Shown: positions 25,002-34,086 of the stretch, one piece after another | How positions within the stretch are numbered: position 1 is the stretch's first letter | Layout: each line of letters starts with the position of its first letter | Assembly: GCF_041821085.1 (NCBI RefSeq) | Contig: NZ_JBGUAZ010000004.1 | Coordinates: 1 to 64,000 of the forward strand | Direction: 5' to 3' | DNA from: Natrinema sp. HArc-T2 | GTDB lineage: Archaea; Halobacteriota; Halobacteria; Halobacteriales; Natrialbaceae | Length of the DNA stretch: 64,000 nt | Notes under the pieces: model-generated | Database searches by the model: none | Told to the model about the DNA's origin: nothing | Seen by the model: only the letters and a program-made list of their open reading frames with translations | Made by a program: the position numbers and the translations under genes

Positions 25002-26822
25002 ATGGGATCCTACGACATCGAGCGATACCTCAATATCCGCAGCGCCTACGGGACTTCGTTCGGACCCGACGGCGAGCGACTCTCCTTCCTGATGGACACG
25101 ACCGGGACCTCGCAGGTCTGGACCCTCGAGAACCCCCGCGGCTGGCCCGAACAGCGGACCTTCTACGACGAGCGGGTGACCTTCGCCTCGTGGTCGCCCG
25201 AGCGACCGGAGCTGCTCTTCGGCATGGACGAAGGCGGCAACGAGCGCGCCCAGCTCTTCAGACTCGACGCCGAGACAGGGATGATTGAGAACGTAACGGC
25301 GATGCCCGAGGCCAAACACCGGTGGGGCGGCTGGAGCCACGACGGCGAGCGCGTTGCCTTCACCTCGAATCGCCGCGACGAGTCCGTCTTCGACATTTAC
25401 GTCCAAGGTCGAGACGAGACCGGCGATGACGCGGAACTCGTCTACGAGGGTGACGGCTGGCTCTCGCTCGCCGGCTGGAGTCCCGATGATTCCCGACTGC
25501 TCGTCTCGCAGGCCTACTCCAACTTCGATCAGGACCTCTACGTGCTCGACCTCGAGGCCGACGAGCCCGGCCTCGAGCACCTGACGCCACACGAGGGCGA
25601 CGTGCGCTATGGGAGTGCGAGCTGGGCCCCTGACGGCGAGGGGATCTATCTCGTGACCGACGAGGGCGAGGCCGACACGCTGTATCTGGCCTATCTCGAC
25701 CTCGAGACGTGTGACCTCGAAACCGTCATCGATGGGGACGGCTGGAACGTCGACGGCATCGCGCTGGACGACGAGACGGGGCGGTTCGTCTGCTCGCGCA
25801 ACGTCGAGGGCTACACCGAGTTGACGGTCGGCGAGTTCGACGCCGACGAGCCCACTGCCTACGACGCGTTCCCCGAACCGGACCTGCCGGGCGGGGTTGC
25901 CGGCGGCGTGAGCTTCGATCCCGACGCCGAACGGTTCGCGCTGTCGACCTCCGGGGACACGGTCAACACGAACGTCTTCGTCGTCGATATTGAAACCGGC
26001 GCGGTCGACCGGTGGACGAGCGCCCCGACCGCAGGTATCCCCCGCGAGACGTTCGACGAATCCAATCTCGTCCACGTCGAGAGTTTCGACGAGTTGGAGG
26101 TACCCGGTTTCCTGTCCCTACCCGACGATCACGAAGACGGCCAGACGCCGGTCATCGTCGACATCCACGGCGGCCCCGAGAGCCAGCGTCGACCCTCCTT
26201 CTCGAGTGTCAAACAGTACTTCCTCGATCGGGGCTACGCCTACTTCGAGCCGAACGTGCGCGGCTCGTCGGGCTATGGAGCCGACTACGCCGCGCTCGAC
26301 GACGTGGAAAAGCGGATGGATTCGGTCGCGGACATCGAGGCCTGTGTCGAGTGGCTGCAGGACCATCCCGCGATCGACCCCGACCGGATCGCTGCCAAGG
26401 GTGGCTCCTACGGCGGATTCATGGTGCTTGCCGCGCTGACCGAGTATCCCGACCTCTGGGCTGCCGGCATCGATGTCGTCGGCATCGCCAACTTCGTCAC
26501 GTTCCTCGAGAACACGGGCGACTGGCGACGGGAACTCCGCGAGGCCGAATACGGCTCGCTCGCCGAGGATCGCGACTTTCTCGAGGAAATCTCACCGATC
26601 AACAACGTCGAGCAGATCGAAGCGCCGCTGTTCGTCCTCCACGGCGAGAACGATCCCCGCGTGCCGGTCGGCGAAGCCGAGCAGATCGTCGAGGAGGTCC
26701 GCGAACACGGCGTGCCCGTCCGGAAACAGATCTTCGAGGACGAAGGCCACGGCTTCTCGAAACTCGACAATCGTATCGAGGCCTATTCGGAAATCGCCGA
26801 CTTCCTCGACGAGCACGTCTAA
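25002..26822 (+). CDS. S9 family prolyl oligopeptidase / acylaminoacyl-peptidase
   Basis: 606-aa serine peptidase. Residues about 10-340 form WD-like propeller repeats (HRWGGWSHDGERVAFTSNRRD, GSASWAPDGEGIYLVTDEGE). The alpha/beta-hydrolase domain follows with VDIHGGPESQ (oxyanion region), nucleophile Ser469 in KGGSYGGF, Asp551 in HGENDPRVP and His583 in DEGHGF, so the triad is complete. No signal peptide, so it most likely trims peptides in the cytoplasm. Monocistronic, followed by an ABC exporter operon. Confidence 0.93.
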   Translation: MGSYDIERYLNIRSAYGTSFGPDGERLSFLMDTTGTSQVWTLENPRGWPEQRTFYDERVTFASWSPERPELLFGMDEGGNERAQLFRLDAETGMIENVTAMPEAKHRWGGWSHDGERVAFTSNRRDESVFDIYVQGRDETGDDAELVYEGDGWLSLAGWSPDDSRLLVSQAYSNFDQDLYVLDLEADEPGLEHLTPHEGDVRYGSASWAPDGEGIYLVTDEGEADTLYLAYLDLETCDLETVIDGDGWNVDGIALDDETGRFVCSRNVEGYTELTVGEFDADEPTAYDAFPEPDLPGGVAGGVSFDPDAERFALSTSGDTVNTNVFVVDIETGAVDRWTSAPTAGIPRETFDESNLVHVESFDELEVPGFLSLPDDHEDGQTPVIVDIHGGPESQRRPSFSSVKQYFLDRGYAYFEPNVRGSSGYGADYAALDDVEKRMDSVADIEACVEWLQDHPAIDPDRIAAKGGSYGGFMVLAALTEYPDLWAAGIDVVGIANFVTFLENTGDWRRELREAEYGSLAEDRDFLEEISPINNVEQIEAPLFVLHGENDPRVPVGEAEQIVEEVREHGVPVRKQIFEDEGHGFSKLDNRIEAYSEIADFLDEHV

Positions 26823-26898
26823 TCGTTCGGAGAGTCCGTCTGTTCGCTCAATGGATAGGTTCAAAGGATATACATGAACTCGCGAGAGAGCCTCGGTC

Positions 26899-27846
26899 AT
26901 GCCCGCTATCGAAACGACCTCGCTGACCAAACGGTACGGCGAGTCGGTCCTCGCAGTCGACAGCCTCGACCTGACCGTCGAGGACGGCGAAGTGTTCGGC
27001 TTTCTCGGCCCGAACGGCGCCGGGAAATCGACGACGATCAACATGTTGCTCGATTTCGTCCGACCGACTGAGGGAAGCGCAACGGTCCTCGGACTCGACG
27101 CACAGGACGACGCCGACGAGATTCGCCACCGGATCGGCGTCCTCCCCGAAGGGGCAAGCGTCTACGACCGACTCACCGCACGCGAACACCTCGAGTGGGT
27201 CATCGACACGAAAGGCACTGACGACGACCCCGACGCCCTCTTGGAGCGGGTCGGCCTCTCGACGGTCGACGGTGACCGCCCCGCCGGCGACTACTCGAAA
27301 GGGATGACCCAGCGGCTCGGCTTCGGCATGGCGCTGGTCGGCGATCCCGACCTGTTGCTCCTCGACGAACCCTCCTCTGGACTCGACCCGGCAGGGATGC
27401 AAGAGATGCGCGAGATCATCCGCGAGGAGGCCGAAAGCGGCACCACCGTCTTCTTCTCGAGTCACATCCTCGGCGAGGTCGAGGCGGTCTGTGACCGTAT
27501 CGGGATCATGAACGAGGGGCGACTGGTCGCGACCGGCACGTTAGACGCCCTCCAGGGCGAGTTGGATCTCGGCGCGCCGATCACGCTCGAGGTCGACCGC
27601 GTGCCCGATGAACTCGGCCTCGAGTCGCTCGAGGGTGTCCGATCGGTCACGACCGAGGGAACGACGATCATGGCCACCTGTGCCGAGCCGTCGGTCAAGG
27701 TCGACGTGGTTCGCCACGTCGCCGGCGCGACGACCGTTCAGGATATCGTTTCCGAAGACGTTTCGCTCGAGCAGTTGTTCAACACGTACACGAACAGCGG
27801 CGAGCAGACGGCCAACGCGCCGGAACCACAGGAGGTGTCGGCATGA
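26899..27846 (+). CDS. ABC transporter ATP-binding protein
   Basis: 315 aa. Walker A GPNGAGKSTT, signature YSKGMTQRLGF, Walker B LLLLDEPSSGLDP, and the switch His in FFSSHILGEVEAV. This is the exporter/DrrA-Nat type, with a C-terminal extension of about 90 residues after the ATPase core. The last codons overlap the permease gene by 4 bp (ATGA), showing translational coupling. Substrate unknown. Confidence 0.93.
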   Translation: MPAIETTSLTKRYGESVLAVDSLDLTVEDGEVFGFLGPNGAGKSTTINMLLDFVRPTEGSATVLGLDAQDDADEIRHRIGVLPEGASVYDRLTAREHLEWVIDTKGTDDDPDALLERVGLSTVDGDRPAGDYSKGMTQRLGFGMALVGDPDLLLLDEPSSGLDPAGMQEMREIIREEAESGTTVFFSSHILGEVEAVCDRIGIMNEGRLVATGTLDALQGELDLGAPITLEVDRVPDELGLESLEGVRSVTTEGTTIMATCAEPSVKVDVVRHVAGATTVQDIVSEDVSLEQLFNTYTNSGEQTANAPEPQEVSA

Positions 27847-28664
27847 GCACGCTCGCCGTCGCAAAAAAGGACTTTCTCGACGTGCGCCGAGCCAAACTCG
27901 TCTGGTTCGTCGGCGCGTTGTATATCGTCTTCATGGCGCTTTTGGTATTCGTCGCACAGGACGGGCGGTCGGACCCGAACATCCTGAATGCGCTCTGGAA
28001 CCTGACCGCCGTCGGGGCGATGTTCATCCCACTGATCGCGCTGGTGACGGCATATCTTGCGATCGCCGGCGAACGCGAGTCCGGCGCGATCAAATACATG
28101 CTGTCGATCCCGAACGCGAGACGTGACGTCGTCCTCGGGAAATTCCTCACGCGAACGACCGTTGTCAGCGCGTCGATCATCGTCGCGTTCCTGATCGGTG
28201 GCGCACTGACACTGCTGTGGTACCCCGACCCCAAACTGGACGTCTTCGGAATCATGACGGCGCTGACGATCCTGTACGCGCTGACCTACGTCGCCGTCGC
28301 GATCGGCATCTCCGCAGCGACAGCCTCCCGGTCGCGTGCGATGGGGGGCTCGATCGCCTTTTTCTTCCTCACTAACGTGTTGAACGTTCTCGGCCCACTG
28401 CAACTCGCCATCGACTACGTGGCCAACGATCTCGCAGGCCTCGAGATCTCCGCGAACCAGATCATGTTCGTCCAGTCGGTGGTCAGTCCGACGGCGGCGT
28501 ACGTCAACGCCACCGGATTGGCGTTCCCCGACGGGTTCAACAGCATTCCACAGGAGCTACCGTGGTTCCTGCAGGGCGAGACGATGCTCGTCATCCTGCT
28601 CGGGTGGCTCGTCGTCCCGCTCGCGCTCGGCATCTGGCAGTTCGAACGCGTCGATCTGGGCTAA
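27843..28664 (+). CDS. ABC-2 type transporter permease
   Basis: 273 aa with six hydrophobic helices: about residues 20-42, 57-77, 98-125, 130-160, 170-195 and 240-262. The segment YLAIAGERESGAIKYMLSIPNARRDVVLGKF is the typical cytoplasmic loop of ABC-2/NatB-like permeases. It partners with the preceding ATP-binding protein through the 4-bp overlap. The 3' side is followed by two tandem palindromic elements that may end the transcript. Confidence 0.9.
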   Translation: MSTLAVAKKDFLDVRRAKLVWFVGALYIVFMALLVFVAQDGRSDPNILNALWNLTAVGAMFIPLIALVTAYLAIAGERESGAIKYMLSIPNARRDVVLGKFLTRTTVVSASIIVAFLIGGALTLLWYPDPKLDVFGIMTALTILYALTYVAVAIGISAATASRSRAMGGSIAFFFLTNVLNVLGPLQLAIDYVANDLAGLEISANQIMFVQSVVSPTAAYVNATGLAFPDGFNSIPQELPWFLQGETMLVILLGWLVVPLALGIWQFERVDLG

Positions 28665-28697
28665 GCGATGCCGTCACCACTGCCGTCAGGGCAGCAA

Positions 28698-28783
28698 TCA
28701 GACGAATTCCTGTCGGTCAGTGCCGGCACACCCGCACCCTCCATGGGCTGAGCCGGTACCCAGTGACAGCAACCCGTCTCAGA
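28698..28783. repeat. 85-bp palindromic element, copy C
   Basis: It begins TCAGACGAATTCCTGTC and ends GACAGCAACCCGTCTCAG. The interior reads GTGCCGGCACACCCGC..GAGCCGGTACC. It forms a head-to-tail tandem with copy D, sharing the TCAGACG junction. Confidence 0.72.
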
Positions 28784-28863
28784 CGGTCTCCTATCAGTCA
28801 GTGACGATGCAACCGCGACTGCCTGCGGTTGCACCGGGAACTCGTTACAGCAAACCGTCTCAG
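28779..28863. repeat. 85-bp palindromic element, copy D
   Basis: Left arm CTCAGACGGTCTCCTATCA, inner stem GATGCAACCGC / GCGGTTGCACC, right arm TTACAGCAAACCGTCTCAG. The right end contains the TGA stop codon of egsA, which enters from the other strand. Confidence 0.82.
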
Positions 28864-29921
28864 GCAATGACGCCCGTCTTTTTCGCCACGTCTCGAGCCG
28901 CCCGCTCGTTCATCCCGTTGCCGAGGATCGTATAGCGATCACGGATCTCGTGGCAGGTCGTCAGCGCCTCGATGATCGTCTCGTCGTCGATGCCGAGTTC
29001 GGCAGCCGTCGTCGGCGCGTCGATGCTCGCGAGCGCGTCACGAATGTCCCGCCAGAGCCCGTCCTCGCCCTGATGGAGGTAGGCCGTCATGATCGAGCCG
29101 ACGCCGACCTGGTGGCCGTGGAGTGCCGCACCGGGTGCCAGCCGGTCGAGCTGGTGGGAAAAGAGGTGTTCGGCCCCGCTCGCTGGTCGCGAGGAGCCGG
29201 CGATACTCATCGCGACACCAGAGGACATCAGCGCCTTGGTGACGACCCAGGCCGACTCCTCGAGCCCCGGTCGGATGAGATCCGCGTTGCCCACGAGGAT
29301 TTCGGCGGTCATCTCGGAGAGCGCAGCGGCGTACTCTGAGAACTCCACGTCTTGCAGTCGGTTGGCGAGTCGCCAGTCCATCACCGCGGTGTAGTTCGAG
29401 ATGATGTCGGCACAGCCGGCGGTCGTCAGCTCCCACGGCGCGTCCGCGAGGATTCCGGTGTCGGCGACGACCGCAAGCGGCGGCTCGGCGGCGACGCTAT
29501 GGCGGGAATCGCCGTTCGGGACCGACCCGCGATTACTGACGATCCCGTCGTGACTCGCAGCGGTCGGCACGGAGCAAAAGCCCATATTGAGGTGATAGCT
29601 GGCCAATTTCGCGATATCGATGGCCTTGCCGCCGCCGATGCCGACGAGATAGGAGACGTCCTCTGCCTCGGCGACATCGATAACTCGCTCGACGGCGTCG
29701 AACGTCGCTTTCTCGATCGTCACCATCGCGGGCTCGATGCCGGCGGCCTCGAAATCGGCTGCGATCGGATCCGCGGCGACCTCGCGGGGCGTCGGACTCG
29801 TGACGAACAGCGGTCGCCCCTGTAAGTGGAGGTCGTCGACTACGTCGAGAACCTCGCTACGAACGCCGTGGCCGACGACGACGTTTCGCGGGAGGCGGAT
29901 CCACGTCGACTTCTCGAACAT
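28860..29921 (-). CDS. egsA: sn-glycerol-1-phosphate dehydrogenase
   Basis: Makes the G1P backbone of archaeal membrane lipids from dihydroxyacetone phosphate with NAD(P)H and zinc. The 353-aa protein shows YLVGIGGGKAIDIAKLASY (cofactor glycines), SVPTAASHDGIVS, the metal ligand Asp in TAGCADIISNYTAVMDW, and ligand His in GAEHLFSHQLDRL and LHGHQVGVGSIM. Start at 29921 follows a TATA-like TAAATATTT (about 29941-29951) at about 27 nt. The stop codon lies inside palindromic copy D. Confidence 0.96.
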   Translation of the reverse strand: MFEKSTWIRLPRNVVVGHGVRSEVLDVVDDLHLQGRPLFVTSPTPREVAADPIAADFEAAGIEPAMVTIEKATFDAVERVIDVAEAEDVSYLVGIGGGKAIDIAKLASYHLNMGFCSVPTAASHDGIVSNRGSVPNGDSRHSVAAEPPLAVVADTGILADAPWELTTAGCADIISNYTAVMDWRLANRLQDVEFSEYAAALSEMTAEILVGNADLIRPGLEESAWVVTKALMSSGVAMSIAGSSRPASGAEHLFSHQLDRLAPGAALHGHQVGVGSIMTAYLHQGEDGLWRDIRDALASIDAPTTAAELGIDDETIIEALTTCHEIRDRYTILGNGMNERAARDVAKKTGVIA

Positions 29922-29940
29922 ACCGATCCTTTCTTATGGA

Positions 29941-29951
29941 AATATTTAGTC
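29941..29951 (-). promoter_or_regulatory. TATA box of egsA
   Basis: CTAAATATTTC on the minus strand, centred about 26 nt before the egsA ATG, matching leaderless transcription. Confidence 0.6.
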
Positions 29952-30057
29952 AGTGAGGTTCGCACTCCGCTCCGGGTCGACACACGTCGATGGAGCGGTC
30001 GGCAGATCGGGATGGCGAACAGTGGGTCGGCTCCGCGTTCGCCTCAGTGGTCTTGGT

Positions 30058-30663
30058 CTAAATGGTCTGCCAGTGCTCGACCAACGCGATCGCGTACTCC
30101 TGTGACCGGTTTACGTCCGGGACCATTTCGGAGCCGCTCATCCGTCCTGCTACGACTTCGCCAACACCGTTGGATAGACGGACGTACGTCCGAGCGTTAT
30201 CCGGCTCCTCGTACCAGAAGGCATCGTCAGCTCCCTCGACGGTGAAATCGTGATACTCGCCAACCCGGTCCCGCCTGTTCTGCATCCGATCCTCGGCAGC
30301 CGCGATGGACGACTCGAGTTCGATGTCGACCATCACCGCCACCTGCTCGTTCTCGGTGATGAAGATGGCGTCGAAGTTCTCGTTGAGCTCGTCGTCACGG
30401 ACCAGGTCGTCGTGAGTCGGGTTCTCCTGTGTGAAGTCGGGAACCAGTTCCTCGATTTCGGTCCCGACGAACATCGGCTCGGGTTCAGGGTCAGGTTCAG
30501 ATTCTGGCTCAGGATCGACCTCATCGGCCGTCTGGTTGTCTGTCCCGGAGTCGGTCGTGTCGTCCGCTTCCGGCTCGGACTCTTCGGTCGTCTCACCGAC
30601 ACAGCCAGCGACGACGATTCCAGTGCCCGCTGCAGCAGTCGTAATGAAATTTCTTCGGTTCAT
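30058..30663 (-). CDS. Tat-type lipoprotein, hypothetical
   Basis: 201 aa. The N-terminus MNRRNFITTAAAGTGIVVAGC combines a twin-arginine motif with a lipobox (VVAGC), so it should be exported folded and lipid-anchored. An acidic linker of Glu/Asp/Pro repeats (residues 30-70) tethers a C-terminal domain of about 130 residues with FDAIFITENEQVAVMVDIELE. No known domain recognised; it may be a surface binding protein. Stands alone between egsA and a long gene-poor stretch. Confidence 0.8.
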   Translation of the reverse strand: MNRRNFITTAAAGTGIVVAGCVGETTEESEPEADDTTDSGTDNQTADEVDPEPESEPDPEPEPMFVGTEIEELVPDFTQENPTHDDLVRDDELNENFDAIFITENEQVAVMVDIELESSIAAAEDRMQNRRDRVGEYHDFTVEGADDAFWYEEPDNARTYVRLSNGVGEVVAGRMSGSEMVPDVNRSQEYAIALVEHWQTI

Positions 30664-31134
30664 CGTTTCCAGTAGTGTCTCTCTGTCGTCTCAGTGATCG
30701 GCTGAGAGTCGACCGTGAAGTATGCCGCGTGTGCTTCTCCCAAACAGATGGCCACTCGAGCGTCTGATATCGCTTTGCAGATCGCTCGAGTCGCCACACT
30801 TCCTCTCGTGTCGCTCTCAGTAGATGCGTCAGGATGCGTCATCGGATGAGGAGTACCTGACAGCGTTCGTGGCCCGTTCCGTACAACCAAACGCGAAACC
30901 TCGGTCCCACGCGATCGGTGCGTATCCGAACGAGCCACTGATCACCTCATACTGGCCGATGGCTCAGTGAAGTCGTTCGGGTTCACATGTTTGAATATAT
31001 CAACGGGGTGCATATTCGCACATCGCTGCAGCTCGTCCCCATTCGCTTCCTGAAGACGGTCGAACCACAGTCGCTCTGGAAAACCAGTCGGCGCCGATCC
31101 CACATCACACGACACGGATCGATCCGAGAGGTGG
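30664..31134. other. Gene-poor intergenic stretch
   Basis: About 470 bp with only short, compositionally atypical open frames; the longest (92 codons, minus strand, 30660-30938) lacks the acidic bias of neighbours. One TTCACATG near 30982 resembles an ORB half but the rest does not match. I see no supported gene. Confidence 0.5.
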
Positions 31135-32123
31135 TCAAAGCGTTTCGAGAATCCCCAACACGCGCTCTTCGGTCGCTCGAGCCGGCCCGTTGTCGTCGCC
31201 ATCCCGGTCGCTCTCTATGTGGTCCGCGACCGTCCGCTCCATCGCCTCTTCGAGCGGCGTCGACTCCCAGCCCAGCGCAGCGAGTTTCGCCGTCGAGAGG
31301 ACGTGTGGATACGTCCGATAGAGCGGGTAGTCGTCGAGGGCGAGGTCGCCAGCGGCGAGTTCGCGGGGACCGGCGTGGACGATCTCGATTCGGTCTCGAG
31401 ACAGTCGGCGATCAGATCGACCAGCTCCTCGAGCGTGACGAGGCGGCGGTCGCCGACGTTGTAGGCTTCGCCGGCCACACCGTCTTCCGCGACGAGCCGC
31501 ATGGCGCTGGCGACGTCTTCGACGTAGACGCGATGCCAGATGTTCGTCCCGTCGCCGGGGACCACGACCCGATCGAAGCGATTGACACGGTCGATCCACC
31601 AGTCCAGGCGCTCGGTGTAGTCGTGGGGGCCGTAGACGATCGGCGGTCGAACCGCCATCGCGCGGACGCCGTCGTCGGCCGCTGCGAAGACCGCGCGGTC
31701 GCCCTCGGCTTTGCGGTTGCCGTAGGTCTCGAAGCTGTCGTCGGTGGCCTGCTCGGCTGTACAGGACTCGAGTGGCGTCTCGGCTTCTCGCTTGGGAATC
31801 TCCTCGCGACCGTAGGCCGCGCCGCTCGAGACGTAGACGTAGGCCGCACAGTCCGCGAAGATGGTGGTCGCGCTGCGGACGTCTTTCGGCTGGTAGGCGA
31901 CGCAGTCGAAGACGGCGTCAGGGTCGACGGTCGTCGCCGCTGCCTCGAGGGCCGTATCGTTCGTCCGGTCCCCCTCGATGTGGTCGACGCGGTCGTCGTC
32001 CGCGAACGGGTTCGTGTGGGTGCCCCGGGTAAACAGGGTGACGTCGTAGTCGTGTGCGAGCAGGTCGTCGACGAGGTGGCGGCCAATAAAGCGGGTGCCG
32101 CCGATGACGAGTGCACTGTCCAT
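31135..32123 (-). pseudogene. NAD-dependent epimerase/dehydratase, frameshifted
   Basis: Extended SDR protein beginning MDSALVIGGTRFIGRHLVDDLL with the Rossmann glycines, VYVSSGAAYG (catalytic Ser) and VRPPIVYGPHDY. The reading frame is intact to about residue 240 (LVDLIADCLET), then family-like sequence continues only in another frame: IEIVHAGPRELAAGDLALDDYPLYRTYPHVLSTAKLAALGWESTPLEEAM, to a TGA at 31135. A net one-base deletion near 31395-31402, between two TCGAGA copies, explains this. It may be a genuine frameshift or a sequencing error. The first frame alone runs on as a nonsense basic tail to 31215. Confidence 0.8.
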
Positions 32124-32329
32124 GTGTGGCCGTAATGGCCGCCACACGGCTAAAGCCGTGGGATTCCGCGCGCGGAGCATCGATCACGGTCTCAGGGCTG
32201 TTCAGGCGACAGCCTTCGGTAGCCCATGTCGCTCGACGCCATGCGTGAGTTTGTCAATAACGATTATTTATTTTCTATCCTCGAGTTGGATTTGGTCATA
32301 CGTAAATAGCGTCGGCTCGAAACAGTCGT

Positions 32330-32467
32330 ATGAGCGACTCCGAACCCAGAGATCCGATTACCGGTGTTCCGATGGATGACCCCGACGTTCCCGTCTACAT
32401 GCCCGGGACACCGACCGGCTCGTTTCTGCGATTTCTCGAGCGGGCCGTCGACATGCTGCGCCGCTAA
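32330..32467 (+). CDS. Small hypothetical protein, 45 aa
   Basis: Open frame MSDSEPRDPITGVPMDDPDV, then a Pro/Gly-rich middle and a helical end FLRFLERAVDMLRR. Codon usage and acidic N-terminus match neighbouring real genes. An AT-rich upstream segment includes CATACGTAAATAGC at about 32298-32311, giving a TATA-like ATAAA-type box about 25 nt before the ATG. No family recognised. Followed by a partial palindromic end. Confidence 0.55.
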   Translation: MSDSEPRDPITGVPMDDPDVPVYMPGTPTGSFLRFLERAVDMLRR

Positions 32468-32470
32468 CGA

Positions 32471-32483
32471 GAGTCCGTATCAG
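32471..32483. repeat. Partial palindromic element (right end)
   Basis: GAGTCCGTATCAG matches the right terminal arm of the 85-bp family seen at 59855 and 61103. It starts 4 bp after the stop of the 45-aa gene. No left arm found. Confidence 0.4.
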
Positions 32484-32539
32484 CGCAGTGACCGACAGGG
32501 AGGGGTTCTTTTGACTCGTCCGTGGTAGGGCGCGTCGAG

Positions 32540-33538
32540 ATGTCTGACCAACGCTGGACGGAACCCACAGCCGAGTATCCACTCGAGTGCGACCACTGTC
32601 ACTATCCGATTCCAAACGAGCCCGTGGCGAGCGAGGATGGCCGCTACTGTTCGATCGCTTGCCGCGAGGCCGCTGCCGACGGCGCGACGCTGCCTGAGCC
32701 AGAGGCCTACAAGCGGGTCGTGACGGGGGTCGAACCGATCGACTCGCTCGTTCCCAACGGCATCCCCGCCGACTCGTTTCTCCTGCTCGCGGGCGACGAG
32801 GGAACCAGCCGGGCCGAACTCGGGATCGAACTCGTCTGGCGCGCCCTCGAACGTGGCGAGCCCGCCGTCGTCGTCTCGCTCGCCAATCCGCCGACGGCGA
32901 CGCTCGAGCGCTTCTATCAGAACGGCTGGAACGTCCTGCCGGCACTCGAGAACGACCGGCTGCGGCTCATCGACTGCTATACGCACCGCCTCGACGACCG
33001 AGACGGGTTCAGCGAACAGCGCACCGAGTGGCCGACGTTCATCGGCGAGGCGGCTGCAGACGCGATCGTCGAGGTACGTGACCCGAGCGACCGCCGCGAG
33101 GTGACCCACAGCCTGACCGGCGCGCTCGACGACCTCGAGATGAGCGAGACCGGGCTGGTTACGATCGACTCGCTGGACGAACTCGAGCGGATCTTTCAGG
33201 ATAGACAGGTCCACGACTTCGTCGAAGAGATCCGTGCGACGGTGTGTAAAGCGCGGTTCGTCCCGATCATCGCCGCCGCGTCGACGGCCGACGAGGATAG
33301 CCCCGAGTCCGAGTACGTGTTCGATGGGATCATCGACCTTCGATTGACGGATCAACGCCCGTCGAACACGCGACGCAAACAGCTCGCCATCCGGAAGTTG
33401 ATCGGTGCCCAGTTTCTCCCCCAGTGGATTTCGTACGATCACGAACCGGCCCGCGGGCTGTTCGCGTCCAGTCCGAACGCGGGCACACAGCAGGGGTACG
33501 ATCTCGGAAACGAGCGGTCACAGCCCGACCGGCTCTGA
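32540..33538 (+). CDS. RecA-superfamily ATPase-like protein with N-terminal zinc finger and degenerate Walker A
   Basis: 332 aa. Residues about 14-40 hold CDHCHYPIPN..YCSIAC, a treble-clef-like zinc site. Residues about 60-300 follow the KaiC/RadA-like RecA fold: SLVPNGIPADSFLLLAGDEGTSRAELG takes the P-loop place but lacks the GKT/S lysine, and TGLVTIDSLDEL is the Walker B-like strand. It is probably a non-hydrolysing paralogue of the haloarchaeal DUF7504-type group. ATG 32540 fits a T-rich box about 28 nt upstream. The stop codon is the first three bases of a palindromic end. Confidence 0.72.
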   Translation: MSDQRWTEPTAEYPLECDHCHYPIPNEPVASEDGRYCSIACREAAADGATLPEPEAYKRVVTGVEPIDSLVPNGIPADSFLLLAGDEGTSRAELGIELVWRALERGEPAVVVSLANPPTATLERFYQNGWNVLPALENDRLRLIDCYTHRLDDRDGFSEQRTEWPTFIGEAAADAIVEVRDPSDRREVTHSLTGALDDLEMSETGLVTIDSLDELERIFQDRQVHDFVEEIRATVCKARFVPIIAAASTADEDSPESEYVFDGIIDLRLTDQRPSNTRRKQLAIRKLIGAQFLPQWISYDHEPARGLFASSPNAGTQQGYDLGNERSQPDRL

Positions 33539-33553
33539 TACGGACCCCTGTCA
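33536..33553. repeat. Partial palindromic element (left end)
   Basis: TGATACGGACCCCTGTCA starts with the stop codon of the RecA-like gene. No right arm is found before the next gene at 33625. Confidence 0.65.
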
Positions 33554-33624
33554 CTGGTGTCTCCGCCGCTGCAAGTGAAGCGAAATCACACCCGTTTTTG
33601 CCGGCGCTCTACCGACCGCTCCGT

Positions 33625-34041
33625 ATGAGCGGCACGTACGTCCTCGTGATTGCTGTCCCCCAGACGATGAGTGTCGATGTTGGTGCGCTCGGCGAGCGCA
33701 CGTTCGAGGCCGGCACGTATGCCTACATCGGCAGCGCGTTCGGCCCCGGCGGCTTCAGTCGCGTCGATCGCCACCGCGAACTCGCCGCGGGCGAGCGCGA
33801 CACCCGCCACTGGCATATCGACTACCTGCTCGGCCAGTCGGCAACGACCCTCGAGACCGCGATCACCTTCCCGGACGCCGATCGGGAGTGTGAACTGGCC
33901 ACGCAGTTACCGGGCACGCCGGTCGACGACTTTGGGGCCTCGGACTGTGACTGCGCGGGGCACTTGCTCGCCACGCCGGACGCCGAGACCGTCCGTGAGG
34001 CGACAGTCGACGCTGGCGGTGTCATCGATGGGAAACGGTGA
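33625..34041 (+). CDS. DUF123-type GIY-YIG nuclease-like protein
   Basis: 138 aa beginning MSGTYVLVIAVPQ. The family pattern GTYAYIGSAFGPGGFSRVDRHR gives the GIY-YIG core (here TYAYIGSA), with RHWHIDYLL following and DCDCAGHLL carrying paired Cys. PF01986 (DUF123) proteins of this kind are found in archaea and some bacteria; nuclease activity is presumed. Preceded by a T-rich box near 33594-33600 at about 27 nt. Confidence 0.85.
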   Translation: MSGTYVLVIAVPQTMSVDVGALGERTFEAGTYAYIGSAFGPGGFSRVDRHRELAAGERDTRHWHIDYLLGQSATTLETAITFPDADRECELATQLPGTPVDDFGASDCDCAGHLLATPDAETVREATVDAGGVIDGKR

Positions 34042-34086
34042 GAATCGGACCCGCGAGTTATTACTGATGCGTGTGAATCGACACCT

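Noticed and set aside
30660-30938. 92-codon minus-strand frame
   Set aside because: Lacks the acidic bias and codon pattern of real genes here, no TATA box or family; left as intergenic.
30981-31010. GTTCACATGTTTGAATATATC
   Set aside because: Single half-match to the ORB-like motif without the second half or neighbours; likely chance.
33551-33581. ORB-like match on the minus strand (TTCACTTGCAGCGGCGG)
   Set aside because: Only the first ten bases match the cdc6-flanking repeat; the GTGGTG half is missing and it lies far from the origin.
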